Assembly (NCBI GenBank): GCA_963664845.1
Contig: OY761615.1
Location: 5,456,001-5,520,000 of the forward strand
DNA length: 64,000 nucleotides
Direction of reading: 5' to 3'
Source: CAIYTF01 sp963664845
GTDB taxonomy: Bacteria; Bacteroidota; Ignavibacteria; Ignavibacteriales; Ignavibacteriaceae
This document shows positions 24,492-33,355 of the stretch, one piece after another; position 1 is the stretch's first letter, and every line of letters begins with the position of its first letter. The translations under genes and the position numbers were made by a program. A model generated the notes under the pieces. The model made no database searches, had not been told where the DNA came from, and worked only from the letters and a program-made list of their open reading frames with translations.

Positions 24492-25418
24492 ATGTTATTC
24501 CAGGTTCCGGTTATTGATGATCTTATTGCCATTGCGATAGCATACCGCAATAATGACCTGATTGCGAAAAGTGTTCTTACCCCTGTTCCCGTGGGCAAAC
24601 AGGAATTCAAGTACTTGAAGAAAGCCAAAGGAGAACAGTTCACGATCCCTGATACGAAGGTAGGGCGTAAATCCGCTCCGAATATGGTTTCGTTCACCGG
24701 GACGCTCGTCACCGATTCTACGGACGGCCATGCTCTTACTGATTTCATACCGGAAGACGATATCAAGAACGCATCCGGCGGATTCGATCCGGTTTCAAAC
24801 TCCGTGGAAAGCCTGATGGGGCTCATACAGCTTGACCGTGAGAAACGAACCGCAGGTTTGTTGTTTGATACATCCCAGTATGCCGCGGCCAACAAGACCA
24901 CGCTGAGCGGGAACAATCAGTTTTCGGCTGCCTCGACGAGTGATCCGATCGGTGTCATACAGACAGGCATAAACGCACTGCCGATGCGGGCGAATGGCGC
25001 CTGCATGAGTTATGCAGTCTATTCAGCACTTTCTACACATCCAAAGATCGTGGCTGCGGCTTACCGGAATTCCGGAACCTCGGGTATCATCCCGGCCCAG
25101 GTTATTGCAGAACTCTTCGGATTCAAGGAGTTCTTCATTGGCGACGCCTATTACCAGACTGCCAAGAAAGGACAGACTGAGTCCTACGCCCAGGTATGGG
25201 GTAAATCAATGCTGCTTTACTACAAAGACCGGCTTGCCAATATGAAGAACGGTACGACTTTCGGATTCTGCGCGGAGTTTGAACGTCCGATTGTTGAGAC
25301 CTGGGAAGACAAGCTGCCCGGTACCAGCGGCGGACTGATGATCAAAGTAGCGGAAAACGTGAAAGAAGTTCTGGCGGCGCCGGATTTAGCATACCTGATC
25401 GATGCTGCGGTAGCTTAA
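24492..25418 (+). CDS. major capsid protein (HK97 fold expected)
   Basis: 308 residues. It follows the protease and decoration genes as capsid genes do. Internal features fit capsid proteins of Mu-related phages: an N-terminal helix (PVIDDLIAIAIAYRNNDLIA), a beta segment with the E-loop-like KYLKKAKGEQFTIPDTKVG, and a C-terminal domain with MLLYYKDRLANMKNGTTFGF and LAAPDLAYLIDAAVA at the end. No direct motif proves it, so the call rests on gene order and general similarity. Confidence 0.75.
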   Translation: MLFQVPVIDDLIAIAIAYRNNDLIAKSVLTPVPVGKQEFKYLKKAKGEQFTIPDTKVGRKSAPNMVSFTGTLVTDSTDGHALTDFIPEDDIKNASGGFDPVSNSVESLMGLIQLDREKRTAGLLFDTSQYAAANKTTLSGNNQFSAASTSDPIGVIQTGINALPMRANGACMSYAVYSALSTHPKIVAAAYRNSGTSGIIPAQVIAELFGFKEFFIGDAYYQTAKKGQTESYAQVWGKSMLLYYKDRLANMKNGTTFGFCAEFERPIVETWEDKLPGTSGGLMIKVAENVKEVLAAPDLAYLIDAAVA

Positions 25419-25476
25419 CCAGGATTCAAAGATTAAAGGATTTTAGGATTATCAGAAAAAAAGCAAAGAAATATTT

Positions 25477-25974
25477 ATGTATTGTTTGCCGTTAGACCTG
25501 CTGACTGATATACCGAAACTACACCTGATCGCATTGGTGAATGATGAGAACCGTCCGCCATATAATGCGGATACTGAACCGGATGGCTGGATATTCGATG
25601 ATACTCAACCGGAATTGCAGCGTGAGGATTGGGATCTGGTATACCTGCGGATTTATGATGCCTGTTATGATGCGGCTGCCGCGATTGATCCATATTTGCG
25701 TGAACGATTTAAGCTGCCGGTGCAGGGAAATTGCCCGAAACTCAATAAGATCGCCAGGACACTGGCATTATCATATCTGTTCAGCCGAAGAGGGATCATA
25801 TTCTCGGTTGATTTTTCGAAAGCGGTAGAGCAGACACGAATTGACCTCGAAAATATCCGGGACGCAAAACTGTATGTAGTGGAACTGGAATCACTGACAA
25901 CACCGATACACTATGTTACAAACAAGGTTTCTTCGGATCAATTCCTGTCGAATGATTTTTTAAATAATTATTGA
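25477..25974 (+). CDS. gp36-like head-tail adaptor (DUF1320)
   Basis: 165 residues. The helical layout with YCLPLDLLTDIPKLHLIALV at the start, AAAAIDPYLRERFKLP (near residue 68) and KIARTLALSYLFSRRG (near 90) matches the DUF1320 family represented by Mu gp36. These proteins are thought to sit at the head-tail joint. It is the last clearly head-related gene before the small unknown and lysis-type genes. Confidence 0.75.
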   Translation: MYCLPLDLLTDIPKLHLIALVNDENRPPYNADTEPDGWIFDDTQPELQREDWDLVYLRIYDACYDAAAAIDPYLRERFKLPVQGNCPKLNKIARTLALSYLFSRRGIIFSVDFSKAVEQTRIDLENIRDAKLYVVELESLTTPIHYVTNKVSSDQFLSNDFLNNY

Positions 25975-26053
25975 CCATTTCCGCGAGCTTCGCAGCGCGG
26001 GATTTCGCTTCGCTCAAGATTAAAGGATTCAAAAAAGGAACTGGAAAAGTGAC

Positions 26054-26329
26054 ATGTTTAATCCGTTTTTAGAGGAAAGGAATTTTGCTCTGTTGTCTGC
26101 TCCGGCGTATATCTGGAGAAAGGTTGACAGGCAAGCGTACTACTCTTTCGGAGAATTTGGAGACGGACCGGTTCCCCGGGCATTTCTCATCCTCGAAGAT
26201 GGAAATGCCGCGATAGTACCGCCTGACGGAGAGGAACAATATTTTCCTGTTAAAGCCGGGATGTTCATACCCGGAGCAATTCAGGAGATTGTTGAAGAAA
26301 ATGAAGTCGAGATGTTAATCTTTTTCTAA
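26054..26329 (+). CDS. hypothetical small phage protein
   Basis: 91 residues, not recognised, predicted beta-rich (RAFLILEDGNAAIVPPDGEE, then a hydrophobic end EMLIFF). It could be a small virion or head-completion protein judging from its place just after the gp36-like gene. A non-coding stretch of 79 bases with a small GCG-rich inverted repeat precedes it. Confidence 0.45.
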   Translation: MFNPFLEERNFALLSAPAYIWRKVDRQAYYSFGEFGDGPVPRAFLILEDGNAAIVPPDGEEQYFPVKAGMFIPGAIQEIVEENEVEMLIFF

Positions 26330-26339
26330 TTGTAAAAGT

Positions 26340-26690
26340 ATGGAAACAGCAACGAAATATCTGATATCGGCTGCAGGGGTGCTTATTACCATTCTCTTTG
26401 GCATAATAAGCACTTTTTTCTGGAACAAAGTGAAGCTTCAGGACCAGGCTATATCTGAGCTTCAAAAAGGGCAGAAGGACCTGATCGACAAGATGAACAC
26501 CGGTGAAACCACGACACTTTTGCGTTATGAACAACTTTCTAAAGAACTGGGCGCTGCCGTTTTGGATATCAAGACAACAATCCAGGCTAACGAGCTTGAC
26601 CGGGAAAAATTCTTCATCCGGAAGGAGGACTGCATACTTCATAAGTCAGAAATTGAAAACAGGTTTAACAGACTGGAGAAACAATTATGA
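26340..26690 (+). CDS. membrane-anchored coiled-coil protein, lysis cassette
   Basis: 116 residues: one N-terminal membrane segment (LISAAGVLITILFGIISTFF, residues 7-26) followed by a long coiled coil to the end. This form resembles small phage proteins encoded beside holins. Its stop overlaps the next start by 4 bases, suggesting a joint role with the small membrane protein that follows. Confidence 0.5.
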   Translation: METATKYLISAAGVLITILFGIISTFFWNKVKLQDQAISELQKGQKDLIDKMNTGETTTLLRYEQLSKELGAAVLDIKTTIQANELDREKFFIRKEDCILHKSEIENRFNRLEKQL

Positions 26691-26875
26691 ATTCCAATTT
26701 TTTCAAATCCATCATAGACAACATTAAGGATATAAAGACAACTTTTATCGGTATTATCCTCATCCTCCTTGCAATTGCTCTTCTTGCTCATGCCATATCC
26801 GGTGCGGAATTCATAACAATTCTCGCTGCACTTTCAGGAATGGGATTTATTTTCGGTACCGGATCGAAGGATTAG
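26687..26875 (+). CDS. small holin-like membrane protein
   Basis: 62 residues with two hydrophobic stretches, FIGIILILLAIALLAHAIS and an Ala/Gly/Phe-rich second one, joined by a short turn, and a charged end (TGSKD). Size and layout suit a class II holin that would release the amidase encoded 1.1 kb downstream. Holins share little sequence, so this is an inference from form and neighbours. Confidence 0.5.
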   Translation: MNSNFFKSIIDNIKDIKTTFIGIILILLAIALLAHAISGAEFITILAALSGMGFIFGTGSKD

Positions 26876-26880
26876 CACTG

Positions 26881-27648
26881 ATGATAGGCAAAGGCAATCA
26901 GATAAGCAATGCGGCCAATATTTCCAGGAATGCTGACTCCGGTATTGGAAATCTTGGTTCTGTAAAGCTCTGGTATGATCTCTACCCGGCACCAAATAGT
27001 AATATGGTAACCGCCTTGTACGGCAGTGAATTGGACGTGCTGTCAATCAGTAATAAAAGGAATTCTGCAGGCATTCTTAATTCTGTTGGTGATTCAAATG
27101 GCTGGATTGATAATGGCCGCTTATACCTGCAAAGTAATTCTCAGCCATGTTACCGGAGCGACATCTTGTCATTATTTAACTTTATGACCGACGGGACACT
27201 ATATTTAGTCATGAAATTTGATTCCCTGAATTTCATTGGCAATGATCTCTTATACATCGCGAATGATCTTTATGCCGGCGACTTATGGTTGAAAATCACG
27301 ACATTTTTGGATGGTTCTGAGCCCTTCTGGCGGTTCTCTGTCCGAAACGCAAATTATCCCGAGTATTATTATGAAACCTCAGACTTTCAAATGGTTTTGC
27401 ATAGTGGCTTTGTTTTCCTGAAAATACACCGTAATTCATCAATCCCGTTCATTCAGATTTATGATTTTTTTACCGGCAATGAGACAGCCGGTTTGGAAGC
27501 GAGTGCCGGGGCTGGAGGTGTTGATTATGTTTTAAATTTCACGGGCGGGAATAATTATATCTACGAATGCATTTTTGAAGCCGGGATTCCCAAGGCCGAC
27601 TCATTTATTACAGATTATCTGATCCAAAAATATACTCCGTTATTATAA
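26881..27648 (+). CDS. putative LamG-like virion adhesin
   Basis: 255 residues without signal peptide. From residue 22 (KLWYDLYP) to the end the protein appears all-beta with many aromatic residues and Gly turns, such as DGTLYLVMKFDSLNF and YIYECIFEAGIP, in the style of concanavalin/LamG lectin domains found in phage receptor-binding proteins. It starts 5 bases after the holin-like gene. Function is inferred from fold appearance only. Confidence 0.4.
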   Translation: MIGKGNQISNAANISRNADSGIGNLGSVKLWYDLYPAPNSNMVTALYGSELDVLSISNKRNSAGILNSVGDSNGWIDNGRLYLQSNSQPCYRSDILSLFNFMTDGTLYLVMKFDSLNFIGNDLLYIANDLYAGDLWLKITTFLDGSEPFWRFSVRNANYPEYYYETSDFQMVLHSGFVFLKIHRNSSIPFIQIYDFFTGNETAGLEASAGAGGVDYVLNFTGGNNYIYECIFEAGIPKADSFITDYLIQKYTPLL

Positions 27649-27663
27649 ACAAGGAGGCCCTTT

Positions 27664-27969
27664 ATGTTTAACGTAAAAGTAGTTTCTGTTCCCGTAAAAG
27701 TTATATCGGCAGTGCAAATTAAAGTTGTTACTGTTGAATTATATGCCTCGGCAAAGATTGAAGTCAGTCTGCTTGATGCTGATAAAAGAATTATTGAGCG
27801 AAAAGCACTTGTAATTTCAGGGCAGGAATATCAGGGATGGAATGAAGATTCCTACCTCGAATCATTGATACTGACAAAACTCAATTTAACGAAATTGCCG
27901 GAGGAGCCAACAACACCGGCAGGAACACCAACAGATACCGGAGGAAACTCAGGCGATGGTAATAACTAA
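27664..27969 (+). CDS. hypothetical small beta-rich phage protein
   Basis: 101 residues with a strong AAGGAGG ribosome site. The first 80 residues are rich in Val, Ile and Lys with alternating polarity (beta strands), and the tail is a Thr/Pro/Gly linker. A protein attached to the virion or to the preceding adhesin is possible. Its end overlaps the amidase start by 14 bases. Confidence 0.45.
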   Translation: MFNVKVVSVPVKVISAVQIKVVTVELYASAKIEVSLLDADKRIIERKALVISGQEYQGWNEDSYLESLILTKLNLTKLPEEPTTPAGTPTDTGGNSGDGNN

Positions 27970-28591
27970 AATTTCGTTTCCTGAAGGCCAGTACCTGAAG
28001 GAAGCTGCCGAAAAACGGCAGATTGTTTTACATCATACGGTGAGCAGCAACGCGGCTTCATCGATTGCCTGGTGGAAACAGACACCCGAGAGGGTGGCTG
28101 TGGCTTTTGTCGTTGAGAAGGACGGAACAATCCTGCAGCTCTATGAACCGCAGTACTGGGCGTATCATATTGGAAAGGGATCGACCAGCGATCAAAACAG
28201 ACACACCATTGGAATTGAGATTGTGAACGAAGGAATACTGTCCCGCGAGCGGGATTTCGGCTGCACTCAACCTAATTTTACTCCGCACTCGATGTACAAA
28301 TGGTGCGACGGCAAGGCGTTCTTTACCGGAACGCATATTGCGCTTCCTGCTCCATGGCGCGGATCTCGCTACTTTGCCTGTTACACTGAGGAACAGTACA
28401 CGGCAGTAGGGGAGTTGGTCAAATATTTATCTCAAAGGTTTCCTATCCCGCTTCTGGTTAATGATACTTTTACCTATGACCCGGCTAATTTTGCCTTTCA
28501 CGGCATCGTTTCTCATCATAACCTGAGGGCAGACAAGACTGATCTTTCGCCTGCCTGGGACTTCAAAAAAATCAAGGAATTATTGCAATGA
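27956..28591 (+). CDS. N-acetylmuramoyl-L-alanine amidase (endolysin)
   Basis: 211 residues, an amidase_2/PGRP-type domain that cuts the bond between muramic acid and the peptide. Zinc ligands are visible: HHTVSSNAASS near residue 22 (first His), a His in the C-terminal SHHNLRADKTDLSPAWDF (third ligand region, near 185), with the catalytic Lys/Asp in the same stretch. YWAYHIGKGS and NRHTIGIEIVNEG are typical core segments. There is no signal peptide, so it needs a holin. It lies in a lysis-type cassette with a spanin-like gene directly after (4-base overlap). Confidence 0.8.
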   Translation: MVITKISFPEGQYLKEAAEKRQIVLHHTVSSNAASSIAWWKQTPERVAVAFVVEKDGTILQLYEPQYWAYHIGKGSTSDQNRHTIGIEIVNEGILSRERDFGCTQPNFTPHSMYKWCDGKAFFTGTHIALPAPWRGSRYFACYTEEQYTAVGELVKYLSQRFPIPLLVNDTFTYDPANFAFHGIVSHHNLRADKTDLSPAWDFKKIKELLQ

Positions 28592-29022
28592 AAACCTTCA
28601 TGATTATTCTGCTTTTTCTTCTCCTCGCAGCGACAATGATTTTACCAGGTTGCTGTCCGGCTCAGGAAACTGAAATCCAGTACCGCGACCGGGTTATTAC
28701 TGTTGTGCCGCCAGTAATACATGACACTCTTAAAACCTTTGTCCAGGACACTGTGATTACCGGGCAAAAGATCAGGGAGATAACGGATTCACTGACCGGC
28801 CAGATCAGAACCGATACAGTGATCAAGTTCAAATATTACCCACGGCAGCAATACGCGGATATTGAAGTGAAACCGGACCCGGTGAAGATTTATCTGCATG
28901 ATACTGTAACAGTGAATAAGACCATACTGTACAAGGAAAAGTACGGATTTCTCAAGCTGCTGGGCGCAGGATTAATAGGAATGCTCCTGGGACTTTTCGT
29001 GGGATTCCTTATCAAGAGATAA
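28588..29022 (+). CDS. spanin-like lipoprotein with C-terminal membrane segment
   Basis: 144 residues. The N-terminus has a lipoprotein signal (LLLAATMILPGCC, with a candidate lipobox Cys). The middle is a Thr/Val-rich periplasmic linker (DRVITVVPPVIHDTLKTF), and a second hydrophobic segment, GAGLIGMLLGLFVGFLIKR, closes the protein. A lipid anchor at one end and a membrane helix at the other is the layout of unimolecular spanins, which fuse inner and outer membrane at lysis. Position right after the amidase supports this. Confidence 0.55.
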   Translation: MKTFMIILLFLLLAATMILPGCCPAQETEIQYRDRVITVVPPVIHDTLKTFVQDTVITGQKIREITDSLTGQIRTDTVIKFKYYPRQQYADIEVKPDPVKIYLHDTVTVNKTILYKEKYGFLKLLGAGLIGMLLGLFVGFLIKR

Positions 29023-29023
29023 A

Positions 29024-30364
29024 ATGGCCATTATCCAGAGCCAGATTCCCTGCGAATCACTGTTTGTAGAAAAATTCGAGTACTCTTTTTCCATTCTGAT
29101 ATTCCACGAAGATAGCATCTCTCTGGCCGATGTCTGTTTCCATTTCCACAAACTGAGTCCAATCATCACCAATTTTGGTGTACCGTTTTCGCTGCTGGTT
29201 TACCCAAATTATTTTGAAGTAGAACTGACAGATGCCTCACCCGACGGTACCGGGCAACTGATACCCGGAAATATCAGCACCGATTCTCTGTTTATCATAC
29301 AACGAACCGATAAAAGCAGTGGAGAGGAAAAACTATTGTTTGAGAACTGCATCAATCCCGACACAATGAAATACAAGGGCGGCCTACTTCAATTTTCCGT
29401 ACTGAATTCCTTCCAGCGAGGTAACCTGCGTTATAACGACTACACCTATTTCCGAAGCAATTTCGGGCCATACGCGCCGTTTGCGAATCTCAACGATATG
29501 CTGCGCAATATGTTCAATGAATACATTCGCTGCCGGGCAATCACCGACAAATCGAGGATCCGGATACAATACAGGGCTAGCGATGGTGCGGGGCGTTATG
29601 ATTACCTGCTGCCTTCCCAGATGAATGCCTACCGTCTGATATGCGACGCTTTTAAAGCGGATTATTGCGGAACCTTACATGAACTACTTTTGGGTATGCT
29701 GCTTTCGTTCCAAGCCCTGCTTTTCTACAAGAACTCAGGCGAAATATACCTTCTGCCGCTACATGATGACGGGAGCGAAGTATTTGAACTGAACGGGGCA
29801 TTTATAACGGACCTTGAACTGTTTACGAGGCAGGGAATTAAGCGAAGCGTTGTAGGTTTCCACCAGAATACGTACATGCAGGATGTAGTCGAGCCGAATT
29901 ACCTGAACGCACATTGGTGCTGGTGGAGTTCGGATCCGTATCTTGGTTGGTTTGAGGATTTTAAAGAAGTTACCCGCTTTACGCACGGGAATATGTACTA
30001 CTGTCCTTTTCCGCTCGATAACCTGGATTCGAAATACAGTACGGATTTGGAAACAGTGGTTGTACAGGATATCTACCGGGCCGGGGTGCAGTGTATCATC
30101 CCTGGTACTGCATATTTCCTGAACCATAACGGGCTATACGATTCAGGCATAAGCCTGCGGAATGCCTTCTTTCGGACTTTCGACCGGTTTCACATGCCGG
30201 CAGCCTATCTAAAGGTAACGCTGCGGGGCTTGGACTATCCGCTTGAGCGGTTATTCGTACTGAATCCAGATTTGCAAATGGGAGACGGGAAGTACCGGTG
30301 CATAAATTATTCACTGGACCTGCTAAGGAATGAGACGGTGATTTACGGGATGAAGGTTGGGTGA
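29024..30364 (+). CDS. large hypothetical virion-type protein
   Basis: 446 residues, not recognised. No signal peptide or membrane segment. Mixed alpha/beta with many aromatic residues (WCWWSSDPYLGWFEDF near residue 300). The layout, with an N-terminal beta region, a middle carrying a helical LICDAFKADYCGTLHELLLG and a C-terminal beta region ending in a YRCINYSLDLLRNETVIYGM strand, could be a baseplate or tail-hub type protein. It is the last large gene of the phage operon. If it is a hub, it is the only tail-type gene in the window. Confidence 0.4.
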   Translation: MAIIQSQIPCESLFVEKFEYSFSILIFHEDSISLADVCFHFHKLSPIITNFGVPFSLLVYPNYFEVELTDASPDGTGQLIPGNISTDSLFIIQRTDKSSGEEKLLFENCINPDTMKYKGGLLQFSVLNSFQRGNLRYNDYTYFRSNFGPYAPFANLNDMLRNMFNEYIRCRAITDKSRIRIQYRASDGAGRYDYLLPSQMNAYRLICDAFKADYCGTLHELLLGMLLSFQALLFYKNSGEIYLLPLHDDGSEVFELNGAFITDLELFTRQGIKRSVVGFHQNTYMQDVVEPNYLNAHWCWWSSDPYLGWFEDFKEVTRFTHGNMYYCPFPLDNLDSKYSTDLETVVVQDIYRAGVQCIIPGTAYFLNHNGLYDSGISLRNAFFRTFDRFHMPAAYLKVTLRGLDYPLERLFVLNPDLQMGDGKYRCINYSLDLLRNETVIYGMKVG

Positions 30365-30386
30365 AAAGGTAGATCGCTGCTGGGAG

Positions 30387-30530
30387 ATGACTATCATATC
30401 AAGGATTACCGGCGGAGGATCGAATTACCAGATGAAGAAATTATATACACCTACTACATCAAGGGAAATAAGACAATTTGGTTTTGGTTACGGTGCAAAA
30501 AAGAGATGGTGTAATAAAATAAAATTGTAA
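30387..30530 (+). CDS. possible small basic protein
   Basis: 47 codons, very basic toward the end (REIRQFGFGYGAKKRWCNK). A GGGAG stretch lies directly before the ATG, too close for a good ribosome site. It sits between the last virion-type gene and the Mrr-type gene. Weak candidate. Confidence 0.25.
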   Translation: MTIISRITGGGSNYQMKKLYTPTTSREIRQFGFGYGAKKRWCNKIKL

Positions 30531-30586
30531 TTTAGTACAAATAAAATTTTTATATTTATTTGTTGTTAAGTAGGAGTGGACATTCT

Positions 30587-32269
30587 ATGAAATATACAAT
30601 AGCTATCCAGAACAGAGACGGGAAAACTGAAAATATTGAAGGATCTGATGTAGATGAAACTTTGCAAAGAGCTGCACGGAAATATTATTCATTGAAATAT
30701 AGTGGACAATATTTTAAAGATAGCCAAACCAAGCGGCTTACGAATGAAATTAAAAAAACCATTGCGAACTCTATATGTTCAGAAATACAAGCAAAAATTG
30801 AAAATCGAAAAAAATTAATCCATAATTTTAATAATTTGGAAATTGATATATGGGGTGAGAAAGAAAATAAAATAAAAAGTCAATTTACTGACCCACTACC
30901 AAACATTGAAAACATCACTTATCCAAAACTGCTTGAATTTAAGGATGCAAAGCCTCAAGTAACTGATGTAAAATACCTCGTCACTGAAAATATATTCTAC
31001 AAAATATTCGAAAATTTATTCCTAAAGAAAGTACAGAAGAAAAAGGAGTTATTTGAATCGGATTTGGAATTATGGGACAAAAAAAGAATACAGACCGAAA
31101 ATGAAAATAACAAGTTGCTATCAAATTATAAACAGCAATTGCAAAAGGCTAAAGAGATATTCTTGCAAGACAAAAAACAATGGGAAGAAAATCGCGATAA
31201 GTTCTTTAGTGAAAACAAGGAATACCTAGATTTTTGCAAATCAAAATCTGCATTTCAAAATGGGAACAAAGTTGCTATTGAACGATACGTTTCTGAACTG
31301 TTCAATTACAAAATTGATTTCTTAGATTTCTGGGATAAGGAAATATTTGTTCAACATAATCCGGAAAATAAAATAGTTTTCGTTGAGTATTTATTGCCTT
31401 CAACCAATGATATTAACAACATTAAAGAAGTAAAATATATTCAGACAAAAGACCAGTTTGCAGAAATATTGATGAAGCAAAGTGATTTTGAAAAACATTA
31501 CGATGAGATCATATATCAAATTTCCATTAGTATGTTGTATTTGATATGTGTAAATGACACAAATGATAATTTTGAATCGGTTGCATTAAACGGATATGTG
31601 AAAACAATAAATAAAGCTTCAGGTGATAACATAAAACCCTGCATAGTATCACTATTTGTGAAGAAAGAGGATATTCTGAAACTCAACTTGATGCAAATCG
31701 ATCCAAAAATATGTTTTAAGAATCTCAAAGGAGTGAGTGCCTCGACTTTGGCTAATCAAAGCGCCATTCCACCTATCATTTTATTTGATAAAACAGATAA
31801 GAGATTTATTGAGGCCAAGGAGATAGTAGGGACTTTAAATAATTCAATTAACCTGGCCTCGATGGACTGGAACGATTTTGAACATTTGATTAGAGAAATC
31901 TTTGAGAAGGAATTTTCAATAAATGGAGGTGAGGTTAAAGTAACACAAGCAAGCCGAGATGGGGGCGTCGACGCTATTGCATTTGATCCTGACCCAATCC
32001 GAGGAGGTAAAATTGTGATTCAAGCAAAGCGTTATACTAATACTGTTGGCGTCAATGCAGTCCGTGACCTTTATGGAACAATTCTAAATGAGGGAGCAAC
32101 CAAAGGTATATTAGTTACTACTTCAGATTATGGATCGGATGCCTATGAATTTTCGAAAGATAAACCGATAACTCTTCTGAATGGTTCAAATTTATTACAT
32201 CTATTGGAAAAGCATGGTCACCAGGCTCGTATAGATCTATTAGAGGCAAAAAAAAGTTTTAGCAAATAA
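30587..32269 (+). CDS. Mrr-type restriction endonuclease with coiled-coil N-terminal part
   Basis: About 560 residues from the ATG at 30587, which has TAGGAG 11 bases upstream; a TTG-led frame from 30560 lacks a ribosome site. The C-terminal 140 residues are an Mrr catalytic domain: LASMDWNDFEHLIREIFEKE, the Asp of SRDGGVDAIAFDP, the QAKRYTNTVGVNAVRDLYG (Gln-x-Lys form of the nuclease motif) and KGILVTTSDYGSDAYEF. The N-terminal 230 residues hold a long charged coiled coil. Mrr proteins cut modified or foreign DNA. The gene is AT-rich, unlike the phage genes, and lies near the attachment site, a usual place for defence cargo. Confidence 0.8.
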   Translation: MKYTIAIQNRDGKTENIEGSDVDETLQRAARKYYSLKYSGQYFKDSQTKRLTNEIKKTIANSICSEIQAKIENRKKLIHNFNNLEIDIWGEKENKIKSQFTDPLPNIENITYPKLLEFKDAKPQVTDVKYLVTENIFYKIFENLFLKKVQKKKELFESDLELWDKKRIQTENENNKLLSNYKQQLQKAKEIFLQDKKQWEENRDKFFSENKEYLDFCKSKSAFQNGNKVAIERYVSELFNYKIDFLDFWDKEIFVQHNPENKIVFVEYLLPSTNDINNIKEVKYIQTKDQFAEILMKQSDFEKHYDEIIYQISISMLYLICVNDTNDNFESVALNGYVKTINKASGDNIKPCIVSLFVKKEDILKLNLMQIDPKICFKNLKGVSASTLANQSAIPPIILFDKTDKRFIEAKEIVGTLNNSINLASMDWNDFEHLIREIFEKEFSINGGEVKVTQASRDGGVDAIAFDPDPIRGGKIVIQAKRYTNTVGVNAVRDLYGTILNEGATKGILVTTSDYGSDAYEFSKDKPITLLNGSNLLHLLEKHGHQARIDLLEAKKSFSK

Positions 32270-32386
32270 ATTTAACAAAGATGGCAACAAACAAAATTGG
32301 CTAAAAAAATCCGTAATTGACAGTGCCTTACCGTCGGAAAAACGTCTCCAAAATACGGACACGAATACGGTACAATCGTTTGAAAT

Positions 32387-32408
32387 TAGCGTAAATACGC
32401 AGAATAAG
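32387..32408. repeat. GCGTA-type palindrome repeat, copy 1
   Basis: TAGCGTAAATACGCAGAATA and the following bases match the copy at 34228-34251 except for small changes. The core GCGTA/TACGC is palindromic. Located after the Mrr-type gene and 1.9 kb from the attachment site. Confidence 0.5.
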
Positions 32409-32455
32409 TGCTTCTTCGTAATATTTGACTTTTGTGACCAGGGAACGCTGGCTAC

Positions 32456-33355
32456 TTAATCCAAACTGAATGTCTCAAGGTTCCAGGATTTATTTTCGCT
32501 GCCAAATATCGGATCGATAAAGGTCTGAACTTTTGTTACAACAATTGCAAAATTTCTGTCAGCAGAAAGCTTTGACCGGTCAAGGAAAGCCGTCCAAAAA
32601 TTTTGAAGTCTTTCGTCTGTTTTAAATTCATCAAGAAAGATGAATCTACGATTTTTGATGTCAGTATTTCTGTGCTCAAAAGTTGTTAAAATTGCATTCC
32701 TCAATGTATCCATTCTGAATACATGGTTCCCGGCAAAGAACAGAATATCATAAAAATCTTTCATGCGGCTGGTCTGAAGCTGCAGGGAAACAATGGCTTC
32801 AAATTTTTCGGCAATCGCACTTTCAATAGAATATACTTTGATACGCGGGACCGGGAAGTCCAACAGAACAGGAAACTCTATTTCAACAGGCCCGCCGGTA
32901 ATACGGTCGCCAAATCCTATGTCTAGCTGAACTCTTTCTTTTGACTTTTTAAGAAACACATCAAATTTGATGCGGACTCCATGGTAGGCTGCACCTTCAA
33001 CAATATCTTCCGAAACGATACTGTCGAGACCGAATAATAATCCGTCGTCACAATGAATACCAATAATTTCCCCTATTACCTGTTCGATTTCTTCCCTTTG
33101 ATTTTGAATAGCATTACCAAGGAAATCAATATCTCTGGTTGGGCGGGACCGGCTCATATCATGGGCTACGAAAAGCAGCGCGCCCTTGAGGATCAGATTA
33201 TCAGCATACTCTGACACCGAAAGACGGTAAAGAAAACGTTCCTGTACATACTGGCGCTGAATGCTTTGGAATTCTTTACCGGTTTTTACTGAAATATTCC
33301 GTAACCGTTCTCTGACTGACGCTGCCAGGTTTTTCATATCTTTGCTTTTTGTCAT
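32456..33355 (-). CDS. AbiEii-like nucleotidyltransferase toxin
   Basis: 299 residues of the AbiEii/AbiGii toxin family: LILKGALLFVAHDMSRSRPT with the nucleotidyltransferase Gly, then RDIDFLGNA carrying the metal-binding Asp-x-Asp (near residue 77), and IAEKFEAIVSLQLQTSRMKD with the conserved Lys and Asp (near 190). These toxins add nucleotides to RNA targets and block growth when the antitoxin fails, giving phage resistance. The start overlaps the antitoxin stop by 4 bases. Confidence 0.85.
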   Translation of the reverse strand: MTKSKDMKNLAASVRERLRNISVKTGKEFQSIQRQYVQERFLYRLSVSEYADNLILKGALLFVAHDMSRSRPTRDIDFLGNAIQNQREEIEQVIGEIIGIHCDDGLLFGLDSIVSEDIVEGAAYHGVRIKFDVFLKKSKERVQLDIGFGDRITGGPVEIEFPVLLDFPVPRIKVYSIESAIAEKFEAIVSLQLQTSRMKDFYDILFFAGNHVFRMDTLRNAILTTFEHRNTDIKNRRFIFLDEFKTDERLQNFWTAFLDRSKLSADRNFAIVVTKVQTFIDPIFGSENKSWNLETFSLD

